The translations under genes and the position numbers were made by a program. A stretch of DNA of 52,469 nt. Source: UBA3537 sp965662485 (GTDB taxonomy: Bacteria; Bacteroidota; Bacteroidia; Flavobacteriales; Flavobacteriaceae). The notes under the pieces are model-generated. The model made no database searches and was not told the DNA's origin. It saw only the letters and a program-made list of their open reading frames with translations. The stretch is from contig CBFIIL010000007.1 in the NCBI GenBank assembly GCA_965662485.1, forward strand, positions 1 to 52,469, given 5' to 3'. Position 1 is the first letter of the stretch. Each line of letters begins with the position of its first letter. Shown here piece by piece: positions 43,125-49,838 of the stretch.

Positions 43125-43708
43125 TGAACATCAAATCTCTAAGCGACGCCCAGCTCGTAAACAATTACATTTCAGGACAGGAAATTGCGCTTTCTATTCT
43201 CATTAATAGACACCAACACCGTTTGTATGGTTTTATATTTTCCAAAGTATATGACCGCGATGCAACGGAAGATATTTTTCAAGATACTTTTGTTAAAGTG
43301 ATAAAAACACTAAAAAAAGGGAAGTACAACGAACAAGGTAAATTTTTGCCTTGGGTGATGCGTATAGCTCATAATCTTGTGATTGATTTTTTTAGAAAAA
43401 ATAATCGCATGCCAAAATTTAAAAATAATGATGATTTTGATATTTTTTCTGTAATATCAGATGGTAGTGCAAATGCAGAACACAGACTTGTGGATCAACA
43501 AATTTCTGATCATGTTCGTTTATTACTTGAAGAATTACCAGAAGATCAAAAGGCAGTTATAAAGATGCGTATGTATCAAGATATGAGTTTTAAAGAGATT
43601 TCAGAAAACACAGGGGTAAGTATCAATACTGCACTAGGACGTATGCGTTATGGGTTGATAAACTTTCGTAAAATGATTGAAAAACACAATATTAGTCTTA
43701 TAAATTAG
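43124..43708 (+). CDS. RNA polymerase ECF-type sigma factor
   Basis: 194-residue sigma-70 family protein with region 2 (about 20-95: RHQHRLYGFIFSKVYDRDATEDIFQDTFVKV, then KFLPWVMRIAHNLVIDFFRK) and region 4 (about 130-185: LPEDQKAVIKMRMYQDMSFKEISENTGVSINTALGRMRYGLINFRK). Regions 1.1, 1.2 and 3 are lacking, as expected of the ECF group. No anti-sigma gene is adjacent. Instead a conserved 47-residue protein follows on the same strand. The leader holds a strong inverted repeat overlapping the start codon, suggesting post-transcriptional or autoregulatory control. The regulon is unknown. Confidence 0.93.
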   Translation: MNIKSLSDAQLVNNYISGQEIALSILINRHQHRLYGFIFSKVYDRDATEDIFQDTFVKVIKTLKKGKYNEQGKFLPWVMRIAHNLVIDFFRKNNRMPKFKNNDDFDIFSVISDGSANAEHRLVDQQISDHVRLLLEELPEDQKAVIKMRMYQDMSFKEISENTGVSINTALGRMRYGLINFRKMIEKHNISLIN

Positions 43709-43775
43709 AGGTTGATATAATAAAAGTAAAAGTTTTGCGTTTTGGTAGTAAATCACACACAAAAAATGATTGCGA

Positions 43776-43919
43776 ATGGCAAAACTTTACACTCAAGAAC
43801 CCTCAAATTCTGAACAACTTAAACCGCGGGAAGAAACGGTTAATTTTCTTCTGAATTATTCAAAAGCGCTCAAAATTGTGCCAATTGGTACAAATAATTT
43901 TGAAACCTTTATCAACTAA
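43776..43919 (+). CDS. Conserved 47-residue protein after the ECF sigma gene
   Basis: A 47-codon gene beginning MAKLYTQEPSNSEQLKPREE. The core PREETVNFLLNYSKALKIVP is helical and amphipathic, and the end is NNFETFIN. I recall similar very short proteins, with a TxxFLLNYSKAL core, after sigma-factor genes in other flavobacteria, but cannot verify that here. No membrane segment or signal. A terminator starts 11 bp later, so the sigma gene and this one may form a two-gene transcript, 67 bp apart. It could be a small regulator of the sigma factor; that is speculation. Confidence 0.68.
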   Translation: MAKLYTQEPSNSEQLKPREETVNFLLNYSKALKIVPIGTNNFETFIN

Positions 43920-43930
43920 ACTTTGAAGTT

Positions 43931-43964
43931 AAAAAAATCCTGAACCATGGTTCAGGATTTTTTT
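43931..43964. terminator. Bidirectional terminator between the 47-aa gene and nth
   Basis: A perfect palindrome around CCTGAACCATGGTTCAGG, flanked by A7 on the left and T7 on the right, so it terminates transcription from both sides. The nth stop codon (43952-43954) lies inside the right arm. Confidence 0.85.
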
Positions 43965-44605
43965 TGTAGAGTTTTTATCACCGATTTTCGACCAATAGTT
44001 TTGGTAATCAAATCGTTTTCAAAGTTCCATCCACGAGCGGGAGAATACTCTCGGCCATACCAAATGATTTGTAAATGCAGGTCGTTCCAAAGTTCTTTTG
44101 GAAATAATCGTTTGGCGTCTTTTTCGGTTTGTGCTACACTTTTTCCATTGGATAAATTCCAGCGGTACATAAGACGATGAATATGTGTATCCACAGGAAA
44201 AGCAGGAACACCAAAAGCCTGAGCCATCACAACGCTTGCGGTTTTATGGCCTACGGCAGGTAGAGCTTCCAGGGCCTCAAAACTTTGAGGAACTTCTCCA
44301 TTGTGTTTTTCAATCAATATTTTAGATAATCCATAAATCCCTTTACTTTTCATTGGAGATAGACCACAAGGGCGAATGATGCTTTTGATGTCTTCTACAC
44401 TCATTTTAATCATGTCGTAGGGGTTATCTGCTTTGGCAAAAAGAATAGGGGTGATTTGATTGACACGTACGTCGGTACATTGTGCTGAAAGCAGCACTGC
44501 AATTAGCAGAGTATAAGGATCCTTATGGTCCAAAGGGACAGGAATTTCTGGGTATAAATTATTTAAGGTTTTTATAACAAAATTTACCTTTTCTTTTTTT
44601 GTCAT
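43952..44605 (-). CDS. nth: Endonuclease III homologue without the Fe-S cluster cysteines
   Basis: 217-residue HhH-GPD DNA glycosylase/AP lyase acting on oxidised pyrimidines. The helix-hairpin-helix is ALPAVGHKTASVV with the catalytic lysine, and the catalytic aspartate follows in FPVDTHIHRLMYRW. Canonical Nth ends with four cysteines that bind a 4Fe-4S cluster. Here the matching region reads LQIIWYGREYSPARGWNFEN and contains no cysteine, so the cluster is absent. The ATG at 44605 is used; longer frames start at GTG or TTG within the promoter. It diverges from bcp. Confidence 0.93.
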   Translation of the reverse strand: MTKKEKVNFVIKTLNNLYPEIPVPLDHKDPYTLLIAVLLSAQCTDVRVNQITPILFAKADNPYDMIKMSVEDIKSIIRPCGLSPMKSKGIYGLSKILIEKHNGEVPQSFEALEALPAVGHKTASVVMAQAFGVPAFPVDTHIHRLMYRWNLSNGKSVAQTEKDAKRLFPKELWNDLHLQIIWYGREYSPARGWNFENDLITKTIGRKSVIKTLQKKS

Positions 44606-44610
44606 TCGAT

Positions 44611-44631
44611 TATCTTTGTTCACCAAAGATA
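44611..44631. promoter_or_regulatory. Facing overlapping -7 boxes of bcp (plus) and nth (minus)
   Basis: TATCTTTG on the plus strand (44611-44618) and the same TATCTTTG on the minus strand (44624-44631) are separated by 5 bp and form a perfect inverted repeat. For nth, a TTG on the minus strand (44652-44650, inside bcp) lies 18 bases upstream of its box. The two promoters overlap face to face, so simultaneous occupancy seems impossible. Confidence 0.6.
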
Positions 44632-44637
44632 CTAAAT

Positions 44638-45090
44638 ATGACTACATTACAAATTGGCGACAAAGCCCCTGATTTTCAAAGTATTAACCAAGACGAAAAT
44701 ACCGTTAGTTTATCTGATTTTGAAGGTAAAAAACTAGTGTTATTTTTCTATCCAAAGGCAAGTACTACCGGTTGTACTTTAGAAGCTTGTAATTTGAGTG
44801 ATAATTACACTCGCTTTGTTGCTAAAGGTTATGATGTTTTGGGTGTTAGTGCCGATAGTCCAAAGCGTCAATCTAACTTCAAAAATAAATATGAATTTCC
44901 TTATGATTTATTGGCTGACGAAGATAAGTCTGTCATCAATGCATACGGCGTTTGGGGTCCAAAAAAGTTTATGGGACGTGAATACGATGGCATTCATCGT
45001 ATCACTTTTGTAATTGATGAAAAAGGGGTTATTGAGGATATCATAACGAAAGTAAAAACAAAAGAGCACACAGCTCAAATATTGAAATAA
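44638..45090 (+). CDS. bcp: Thioredoxin-dependent thiol peroxidase (BCP/PrxQ)
   Basis: 150-residue peroxiredoxin of the BCP/PrxQ class that reduces hydrogen peroxide and organic hydroperoxides. The peroxidatic cysteine is C46 in PKASTTGCTLEAC and the resolving cysteine is C51, the five-residue spacing typical of PrxQ. The segment GVSADSPKRQSNF and the C-terminal GIHRITFVIDEKG complete the fold. The ATG at 44638 follows the -7 box by 19 bp; longer upstream frames would begin inside the promoter. It diverges from nth. Confidence 0.95.
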   Translation: MTTLQIGDKAPDFQSINQDENTVSLSDFEGKKLVLFFYPKASTTGCTLEACNLSDNYTRFVAKGYDVLGVSADSPKRQSNFKNKYEFPYDLLADEDKSVINAYGVWGPKKFMGREYDGIHRITFVIDEKGVIEDIITKVKTKEHTAQILK

Positions 45091-45099
45091 TTCTAAATT

Positions 45100-46551
45100 T
45101 TAGGAGGTTTCAACTTCTTTTTCTGAATACCCAAAAAGCTTTTGTTCTTTTATCATATTTGAAACAACGGTAGGAAGTAAAGGTTCCCAGCCATCATCAC
45201 CTGCGGCAATCATTTTAAGTACTTTTCTAGAGAAAATATCCAAAACTTCTGGTCTATAATTTTCAATATCTACAAGTTTTCCTGTGTATTTAAAAAATTT
45301 GTAAAGTTCTTTCATTCGCGGGTGTACTTTCAGGTTGTCACTAGTAACAAGTGTACCGTCTTCTTTTAGCATAGGATACAGATAAACTTTGAGATCTTTA
45401 TGGAATAGTTTACCGAAAGCTTCCAAAATTCCACCACTCAAATGGCGATAGTATTTTTCATCAAAAATATCCACAAGATTATTTACACCCATAGACAGCA
45501 CCATTCGTTTTTTGGAATATTGACTAAAATATTCCACAAGTTTGTAGTATTCTTGGAAATTCGAAATCAAAACCGTCTGTCCTAATGAACAAAGCAGTCT
45601 TGCTCGATCCATAAAATCTTGCTCATCAATTTCCCCACCAGATGCTCTTAAGTTGGATAGTGTAATTTCAAAAACAACCTGTGTTTTATCGGGGTCTACT
45701 TTATGTTCTTTTGTAAACATTTCAAAGGAGTTTTCATACATGTCTACATTCACTCGTGTAACAGGTCTGAAACTTCCTCTAAAGGCTAAAATATTTTTCT
45801 TGTACAAAACCCGCGCTGGTAAAACGTTGTTCCCGTCTGGTGCAAACATTACAGCATCTGTCATTCCATTTTTCACCAATTGTAAACTCATCAATCGGTT
45901 ATCAACATCTTTGAATACAGGTCCTGAAAAGTTGATCGTATCAATTTCTAGTTGGTCTTTGTCCAAATGATCGTAGAGGTAACGTAGTAATTTTTTGGGT
46001 TCATTGTGTTTATAAAATGCACCATAAATTAGATTTGTACCTAATTTCCCGAGTGTTTCTTGTTGCAAACGTGCATCATTTTCCTTGAAACGGACGTGCA
46101 AAATAATTTCGTTATAATCCTCTTTTGGGTCAATTTGATACTTGATACCTACCCATCCATGGCCTTTATAACGTTTAGCAAAATCTATTGTAGTTACTGT
46201 ATTGGCATAACTAAAAAACATTCTGTTGGGATTATCGTCTCTAGAAATTCGATCTTCAATAAGTTGGACTTCGTGCGCTAGCATTTTTCGCAATCTATTT
46301 TCGGTAACATATCTACGGTCATCTTCTGTGCCATATATAGCATCACTGAAGGATTTATCGTATGCAGACATGGCTTTTGCTATAGTTCCAGAAGCACCAC
46401 CGGCACGAAAAAAATGCCGAACCGTTTCTTGACCTGCACCGATTTCGGCAAAAGTTCCATAAATATTTTCGTTGAGGTTAATTCGTAAAGCTTTAGCTTT
46501 TAGGGACGGTACGCTTTCAATTTTTGCATCACCTTTTAAAGTTATTTCCAT
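45100..46551 (-). CDS. Large conserved protein of unknown function
   Basis: 483-residue soluble protein starting MEITLKGDAKIESVPSLKAKALRIN. I recognise the family from flavobacterial and cyanobacterial genomes, where it is often labelled nicotinate-nucleotide adenylyltransferase. The sequence shows no nucleotidyltransferase HxGH or SxTxR motif, so that name is not supported. Conserved-looking segments include YGTFAEIGAGQETVRHFFRAGGASGTIAKAMSAYD near the N-terminus and EITLSNLRASGGEIDEQDF further on. The ATG at 46551 is preferred to an upstream in-frame start because the promoter box lies between them. No neighbour helps define the role. Confidence 0.72.
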   Translation of the reverse strand: MEITLKGDAKIESVPSLKAKALRINLNENIYGTFAEIGAGQETVRHFFRAGGASGTIAKAMSAYDKSFSDAIYGTEDDRRYVTENRLRKMLAHEVQLIEDRISRDDNPNRMFFSYANTVTTIDFAKRYKGHGWVGIKYQIDPKEDYNEIILHVRFKENDARLQQETLGKLGTNLIYGAFYKHNEPKKLLRYLYDHLDKDQLEIDTINFSGPVFKDVDNRLMSLQLVKNGMTDAVMFAPDGNNVLPARVLYKKNILAFRGSFRPVTRVNVDMYENSFEMFTKEHKVDPDKTQVVFEITLSNLRASGGEIDEQDFMDRARLLCSLGQTVLISNFQEYYKLVEYFSQYSKKRMVLSMGVNNLVDIFDEKYYRHLSGGILEAFGKLFHKDLKVYLYPMLKEDGTLVTSDNLKVHPRMKELYKFFKYTGKLVDIENYRPEVLDIFSRKVLKMIAAGDDGWEPLLPTVVSNMIKEQKLFGYSEKEVETS

Positions 46552-46578
46552 CTTTACTTTGTGTAGTTGTGAGTTATA

Positions 46579-46607
46579 CAAAGTTAGGGATTTAGTCAAA
46601 GTGACAA
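46579..46607 (-). promoter_or_regulatory. Promoter of the 483-residue protein gene
   Basis: The minus strand reads TTG (46607-46605), an 18-base spacer, then TAACTTTG (46586-46579), close to the TTG-N19-TAnnTTTG consensus. The ATG is 27 bp downstream. Confidence 0.6.
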
Positions 46608-46619
46608 AAAAAAATACTC

Positions 46620-46627
46620 TATTTTTG
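46620..46627 (+). promoter_or_regulatory. -7 promoter box of the metallo-hydrolase gene
   Basis: TATTTTTG matches TAnnTTTG. It overlaps the GTG at 46627, so transcription would begin after that codon, pointing to TTG 46645 as the true start. Confidence 0.5.
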
Positions 46628-46644
46628 TGAAAAATAATACAGTT

Positions 46645-47406
46645 TTGAAAGTTACTTTCTTAGGAACAGGCACATCACAAGGAATTCCCATAATTGGAAG
46701 TCAACATCCTGTATGTTTGAGTACAAATCCAAAAGACAAGCGTTTGCGGGTTTCTGTTCTTTTAGAATGGGAGGATTTTACCATTTTGATTGATTGTGGT
46801 CCAGACTTCCGGCAACAATTACTTAGGACAAATTGTACCAATATTGATGCTGTTTTATTTACCCACGAGCATAGCGATCATACAGCGGGATTGGATGATT
46901 TACGTCCTTTTTATTTTCGTCAGGGCGATATGCCAGTTTATGCACACAAGAGAGTTCTTGAGGCTTTAAAAAAACGATTTGAATATATTTTTGAAACAAA
47001 TAATAAATATCCTGGCGTTCTAACTCTTGATACGCATCCCATTGAAAACCAATCATTTTTTATTGAAAATAAAAAAATTACGCCTATAGAAGTTTACCAC
47101 CATAAGCTTCGTGTTTTTGGTTTTAGAGTAGATAATTTTGCTTATGTGACAGATGCAAAAACTATTGCAAAAGAAGAAATTGAAAAACTTCAAAATCTAG
47201 ACGTACTAGTGATTAATGCTTTAAGAATAGAACCTCATTTATCACATCTGAATTTGGAGGAAGCTATAGCGTTAATCAAACAAATTCGTCCCAAAAAAGC
47301 GTATTTAACCCATATTAGTCATCACATGGGCTTTCATGATGAAGTCCAAAAAGCACTACCAGAATCCATTTTTTTAGCCTACGATCAATTAGAAATTATC
47401 ATTTAA
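46645..47406 (+). CDS. MBL-fold metallo-hydrolase (PhnP-like)
   Basis: 253-residue metallo-beta-lactamase-fold hydrolase. The metal-binding motif is THEHSDHTAG, with later ligands in VYHHKL, TDAKT and LTHISHH. The N-terminus KVTFLGTGTSQGIPIIG resembles PhnP and related cyclic-phosphodiesterase-type enzymes, although substrates vary. A GTG at 46627 gives a longer frame, but a -7 box covers that codon and family members begin at MKxTFLGTG, so I place the start at TTG 46645. The 59-aa protein gene follows one base after the stop. Confidence 0.85.
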   Translation: MKVTFLGTGTSQGIPIIGSQHPVCLSTNPKDKRLRVSVLLEWEDFTILIDCGPDFRQQLLRTNCTNIDAVLFTHEHSDHTAGLDDLRPFYFRQGDMPVYAHKRVLEALKKRFEYIFETNNKYPGVLTLDTHPIENQSFFIENKKITPIEVYHHKLRVFGFRVDNFAYVTDAKTIAKEEIEKLQNLDVLVINALRIEPHLSHLNLEEAIALIKQIRPKKAYLTHISHHMGFHDEVQKALPESIFLAYDQLEIII

Positions 47407-47407
47407 A

Positions 47408-47587
47408 ATGAAATCAAAATTCCTGACTTACGCACTACTTTTTGCACTTTTAGTCATTGTTTTTCAATATGCCAATTCGAAGCGTATTATTGATAAATAT
47501 GAGAAAGACATTAAAATTTATCAATCGAAAATTGAACAACTAGAAATAAAAAAAAATGAGCTTGAAGCTAAGCTAAAAGAGGTTTAA
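47408..47587 (+). CDS. Small membrane-anchored coiled-coil protein (59 aa)
   Basis: A 59-codon gene encoding MKSKFLTYALLFALLVIVFQ, one transmembrane helix (residues about 6-22), followed by a charged helical segment from about 24 to the end (KRIIDKYEKDIKIYQSKIEQ, then LEIKKNELEAKLKE) with heptad-like hydrophobic spacing. It resembles the layout of FtsB/DivIC-type or other small septal proteins, but is too short to assign. The ATG follows the metallo-hydrolase stop by one base, so translation is probably coupled. It converges with the esterase gene 7 bp away. Confidence 0.72.
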   Translation: MKSKFLTYALLFALLVIVFQYANSKRIIDKYEKDIKIYQSKIEQLEIKKNELEAKLKEV

Positions 47588-47594
47588 TTTGCGC

Positions 47595-48251
47595 TTATAT
47601 TCTTTTTTTCAACCAGTCCTTAAACTCAAAAAAGTTTTGTGGTGCTACACCATGTCCAACTGGAAATTCACTGTAGGTGTGTTTTATTCCTAATTTATTA
47701 AGAATTGTTGGTGTTTTTCGAGCCCATTCTACAGGAATTACTTGGTCTGAACTCCCATGTGAGCAATAAAAATTGAGATGATTGTAGTCCTCCGACTTCA
47801 TAGTATTTTCTAAAAATTCGAGACTGATATAGCCACTCAATCCAATGACGTTTTTAAACTTTTTCGGATAATTGATCGCTAGAGCCATACTTAAAATACA
47901 CCCTTGACTAAACCCCAATAAACTCACATTTTTAGTGTTTAGCTCATACTTTTGACAAGCTAAGTCAATGCACTTTGTGATGGTTTTCATAGAGGCTTTG
48001 GCCTGATGAGCATCATTCCATTTGTTTTGTTGTGCATCAAAATTTATAGCATACCACGCATGGCCATAGGGCTGCAAAGGATGAGGCGCTCTAAGTGAAA
48101 TGATAAACAGTTCTTCGGGAAGTTCGCTGGAAAACGAAAATAAATCATTTTCATCGCTTCCATATCCGTGTAAAAGTACAAGAAGCGGTGCGTTCTTTTG
48201 AAGCTTAGATGGTCTTTTCACATAGAAAAGAGGGAGTGTTTTTTCATGCAT
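47595..48251 (-). CDS. Alpha/beta hydrolase, phospholipase/carboxylesterase family
   Basis: 218-residue serine hydrolase of the Abhydrolase_2 family. The oxyanion segment is LLVLLHGYGSDENDLF, the nucleophile elbow is GFSQGCILSMAL, the aspartate lies in HGSSDQVIPVEWA and the histidine in VGHGVAP. The catalytic triad is complete. Cytoplasmic, no signal peptide. Such enzymes cleave short-chain esters or lysophospholipids. It is the last gene of a minus-strand operon, with the DUF4870-like gene directly before it. Confidence 0.9.
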   Translation of the reverse strand: MHEKTLPLFYVKRPSKLQKNAPLLVLLHGYGSDENDLFSFSSELPEELFIISLRAPHPLQPYGHAWYAINFDAQQNKWNDAHQAKASMKTITKCIDLACQKYELNTKNVSLLGFSQGCILSMALAINYPKKFKNVIGLSGYISLEFLENTMKSEDYNHLNFYCSHGSSDQVIPVEWARKTPTILNKLGIKHTYSEFPVGHGVAPQNFFEFKDWLKKRI

Positions 48252-48563
48252 CTAATGTAAGTTTTTGAAGATGTTTTGATAAAATTTTCCAACCAATGGC
48301 ACCGCTGTTGTTTTACCAGTCAATGCTGAAGAAATTCCATAGAACATCAGCACCATGAAAAATGCCCAAAACGATAATGTAATCCACCAGCTGTCAAAAT
48401 TCCCAACGGTATTACCTAAAATATAAAAAGTGAGCCAGAGTCCCAACGATTGACGAATATGAAAACTTACAAACGAATTTTTCGGATTATTTTTCAGATA
48501 GGCAATAAGTAGTCCCAACAGAGTAAGATAGCTTACAAATGCCATAGTTTTTTCAGATTTCAT
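48252..48563 (-). CDS. Small Tic20/DUF4870-like membrane protein
   Basis: 103-residue inner-membrane protein with three hydrophobic segments (about 7-25, 39-57 and 63-83) and the conserved middle KNNPKNSFVSFHIRQSLGLWLTF. The FHIRQS segment between helices one and two is typical of DUF4870/Tic20-like small membrane proteins found across Bacteroidota. Function unknown. The ATG at 48563 is chosen over an upstream TTG. The stop abuts the esterase start without a gap. Confidence 0.78.
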   Translation of the reverse strand: MKSEKTMAFVSYLTLLGLLIAYLKNNPKNSFVSFHIRQSLGLWLTFYILGNTVGNFDSWWITLSFWAFFMVLMFYGISSALTGKTTAVPLVGKFYQNIFKNLH

Positions 48564-48581
48564 AATGAATTTCAATTAAGT

Positions 48582-49838
48582 TTACAGATCAATGGTGCAT
48601 ATATTGTTGGCAATTATACCATATACAATACCTTTCAATTGGTGACCTAAGAACATTGAATTTTTAGATTTCGAATGGATATGTTTCGACTCAAAAACAT
48701 ATGTACTTTTAGGGTCAAAAAGTGTCATACTACATTCATTTCCAACAGCAATTCTGTTGTCAGGAATATTGAAACGTTTTTTTCCTTTCGTTAAAAATTC
48801 TACGGTTTGCTTAGTTGTGAAAATAGAATTAAGCGCACCAAAAGCACTTTCCAAACCTATGGTCCCAAAAGCAGCAAAATCAAATTCTACTTTTTTGTAT
48901 TCAATTGCAACAGGGTCGTGGTCAGAAGTAACCATGTCTATTGTTCCGTCTTTTAGTCCTTCAATAAGTGCATCAATATCATTTTGAGTTCTTAGCGGAG
49001 GATTTACTTTACAATTTGTATTATAACTCTCCAAGCAAGTATCTGTAAAAATTAAATTATGAATAGCAACACTACAACTAATATCCAATCCTTTTGATTT
49101 TGCATCACGAATAAGCGCAACAGATTTTGTAGTCGAAATAGTTGGAATATGAAGAGTTCCGCCAGTATATTCTAAAATTGAAATATCTCGTGCAACTTGA
49201 AGTTCTTCGGCAAGATTTGGATTTCCTTTCAAGCCTAGTCGAGTACTTGTAATATTTTCATTAATCATTCCAGCTCTCGCAATATCTTCTTCAAGTGGAA
49301 AAGACTGCACCAGTCCACCAAAATTTGCGGCATACTGAAGCGCAATTTTTAAAACATTTGGATTTGAAATCGGTTTTTTATAATCTCCAAAAGCAACGCT
49401 CCCAGCAGAATGCATATCATAAAGTTCCGCAAGATGTGATCCTTTTGCACCTTGTGTGAGTGCGCCAACAGCGTGTAGTTGTGTTGCAGTATTTTTTGAT
49501 TTGTTTTGTACAAATGCTACTCCTGAATGGCTATCAATAACTGGAGATGTATTTGGATTGAGCGCAACATTTGTAAATCCAGAGTGCGCTGCTACCGAAA
49601 GCCCGTTGGCAATAGTTTCTCGATCTTCATAACCGGGTTCTCCAAAAGACACACTACTATCAAACCAACCTTGAGAAACATGAAGATTTTTTAATGAAAT
49701 TTCAGGATAATTTTTGGTATTTTTTATAGCATTGGCAATTTCGGTAATACGATCATTTTCAACTAAAATATCTTGTGTTTTGTTGTGAAAATCACTTTTT
49801 GCATCAAGAATTGTAGCTGATTTTATGAGTACGTTCAT
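48582..49838 (-). CDS. Dihydroorotase homologue lacking metal ligands
   Basis: 418-residue amidohydrolase-fold protein of the dihydroorotase type (FGEPGYEDRETIANG, NPNTSPVID, KVNPPLRT, SDHDPVAIE). In active dihydroorotase the first metal motif is HxHFREPG; here it reads SVSFGEPG, so both histidines (now S62 and S64) and the substrate-binding arginine (now G66) are lost. The second-site histidine (HCED or HAED) is replaced by QSFPLEED. The protein is therefore probably not a zinc dihydroorotase. Inactive PyrC-like partners of aspartate transcarbamoylase are known in other bacteria, but no pyrB is present here. It is coupled by ATGA overlap to the BatA-like gene. Confidence 0.88.
   Translation of the reverse strand: MNVLIKSATILDAKSDFHNKTQDILVENDRITEIANAIKNTKNYPEISLKNLHVSQGWFDSSVSFGEPGYEDRETIANGLSVAAHSGFTNVALNPNTSPVIDSHSGVAFVQNKSKNTATQLHAVGALTQGAKGSHLAELYDMHSAGSVAFGDYKKPISNPNVLKIALQYAANFGGLVQSFPLEEDIARAGMINENITSTRLGLKGNPNLAEELQVARDISILEYTGGTLHIPTISTTKSVALIRDAKSKGLDISCSVAIHNLIFTDTCLESYNTNCKVNPPLRTQNDIDALIEGLKDGTIDMVTSDHDPVAIEYKKVEFDFAAFGTIGLESAFGALNSIFTTKQTVEFLTKGKKRFNIPDNRIAVGNECSMTLFDPKSTYVFESKHIHSKSKNSMFLGHQLKGIVYGIIANNICTIDL

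Noticed and set aside
45072..45115. Terminator between bcp and the 483-residue protein gene
   Set aside because: Only a 5-bp CTAAA/TTTAG match with a one-base loop and no T run; too weak.
48582..49838. Assignment of pyrC to the dihydroorotase homologue
   Set aside because: The metal-binding histidines and substrate arginine are missing, so the enzyme name would mislead.
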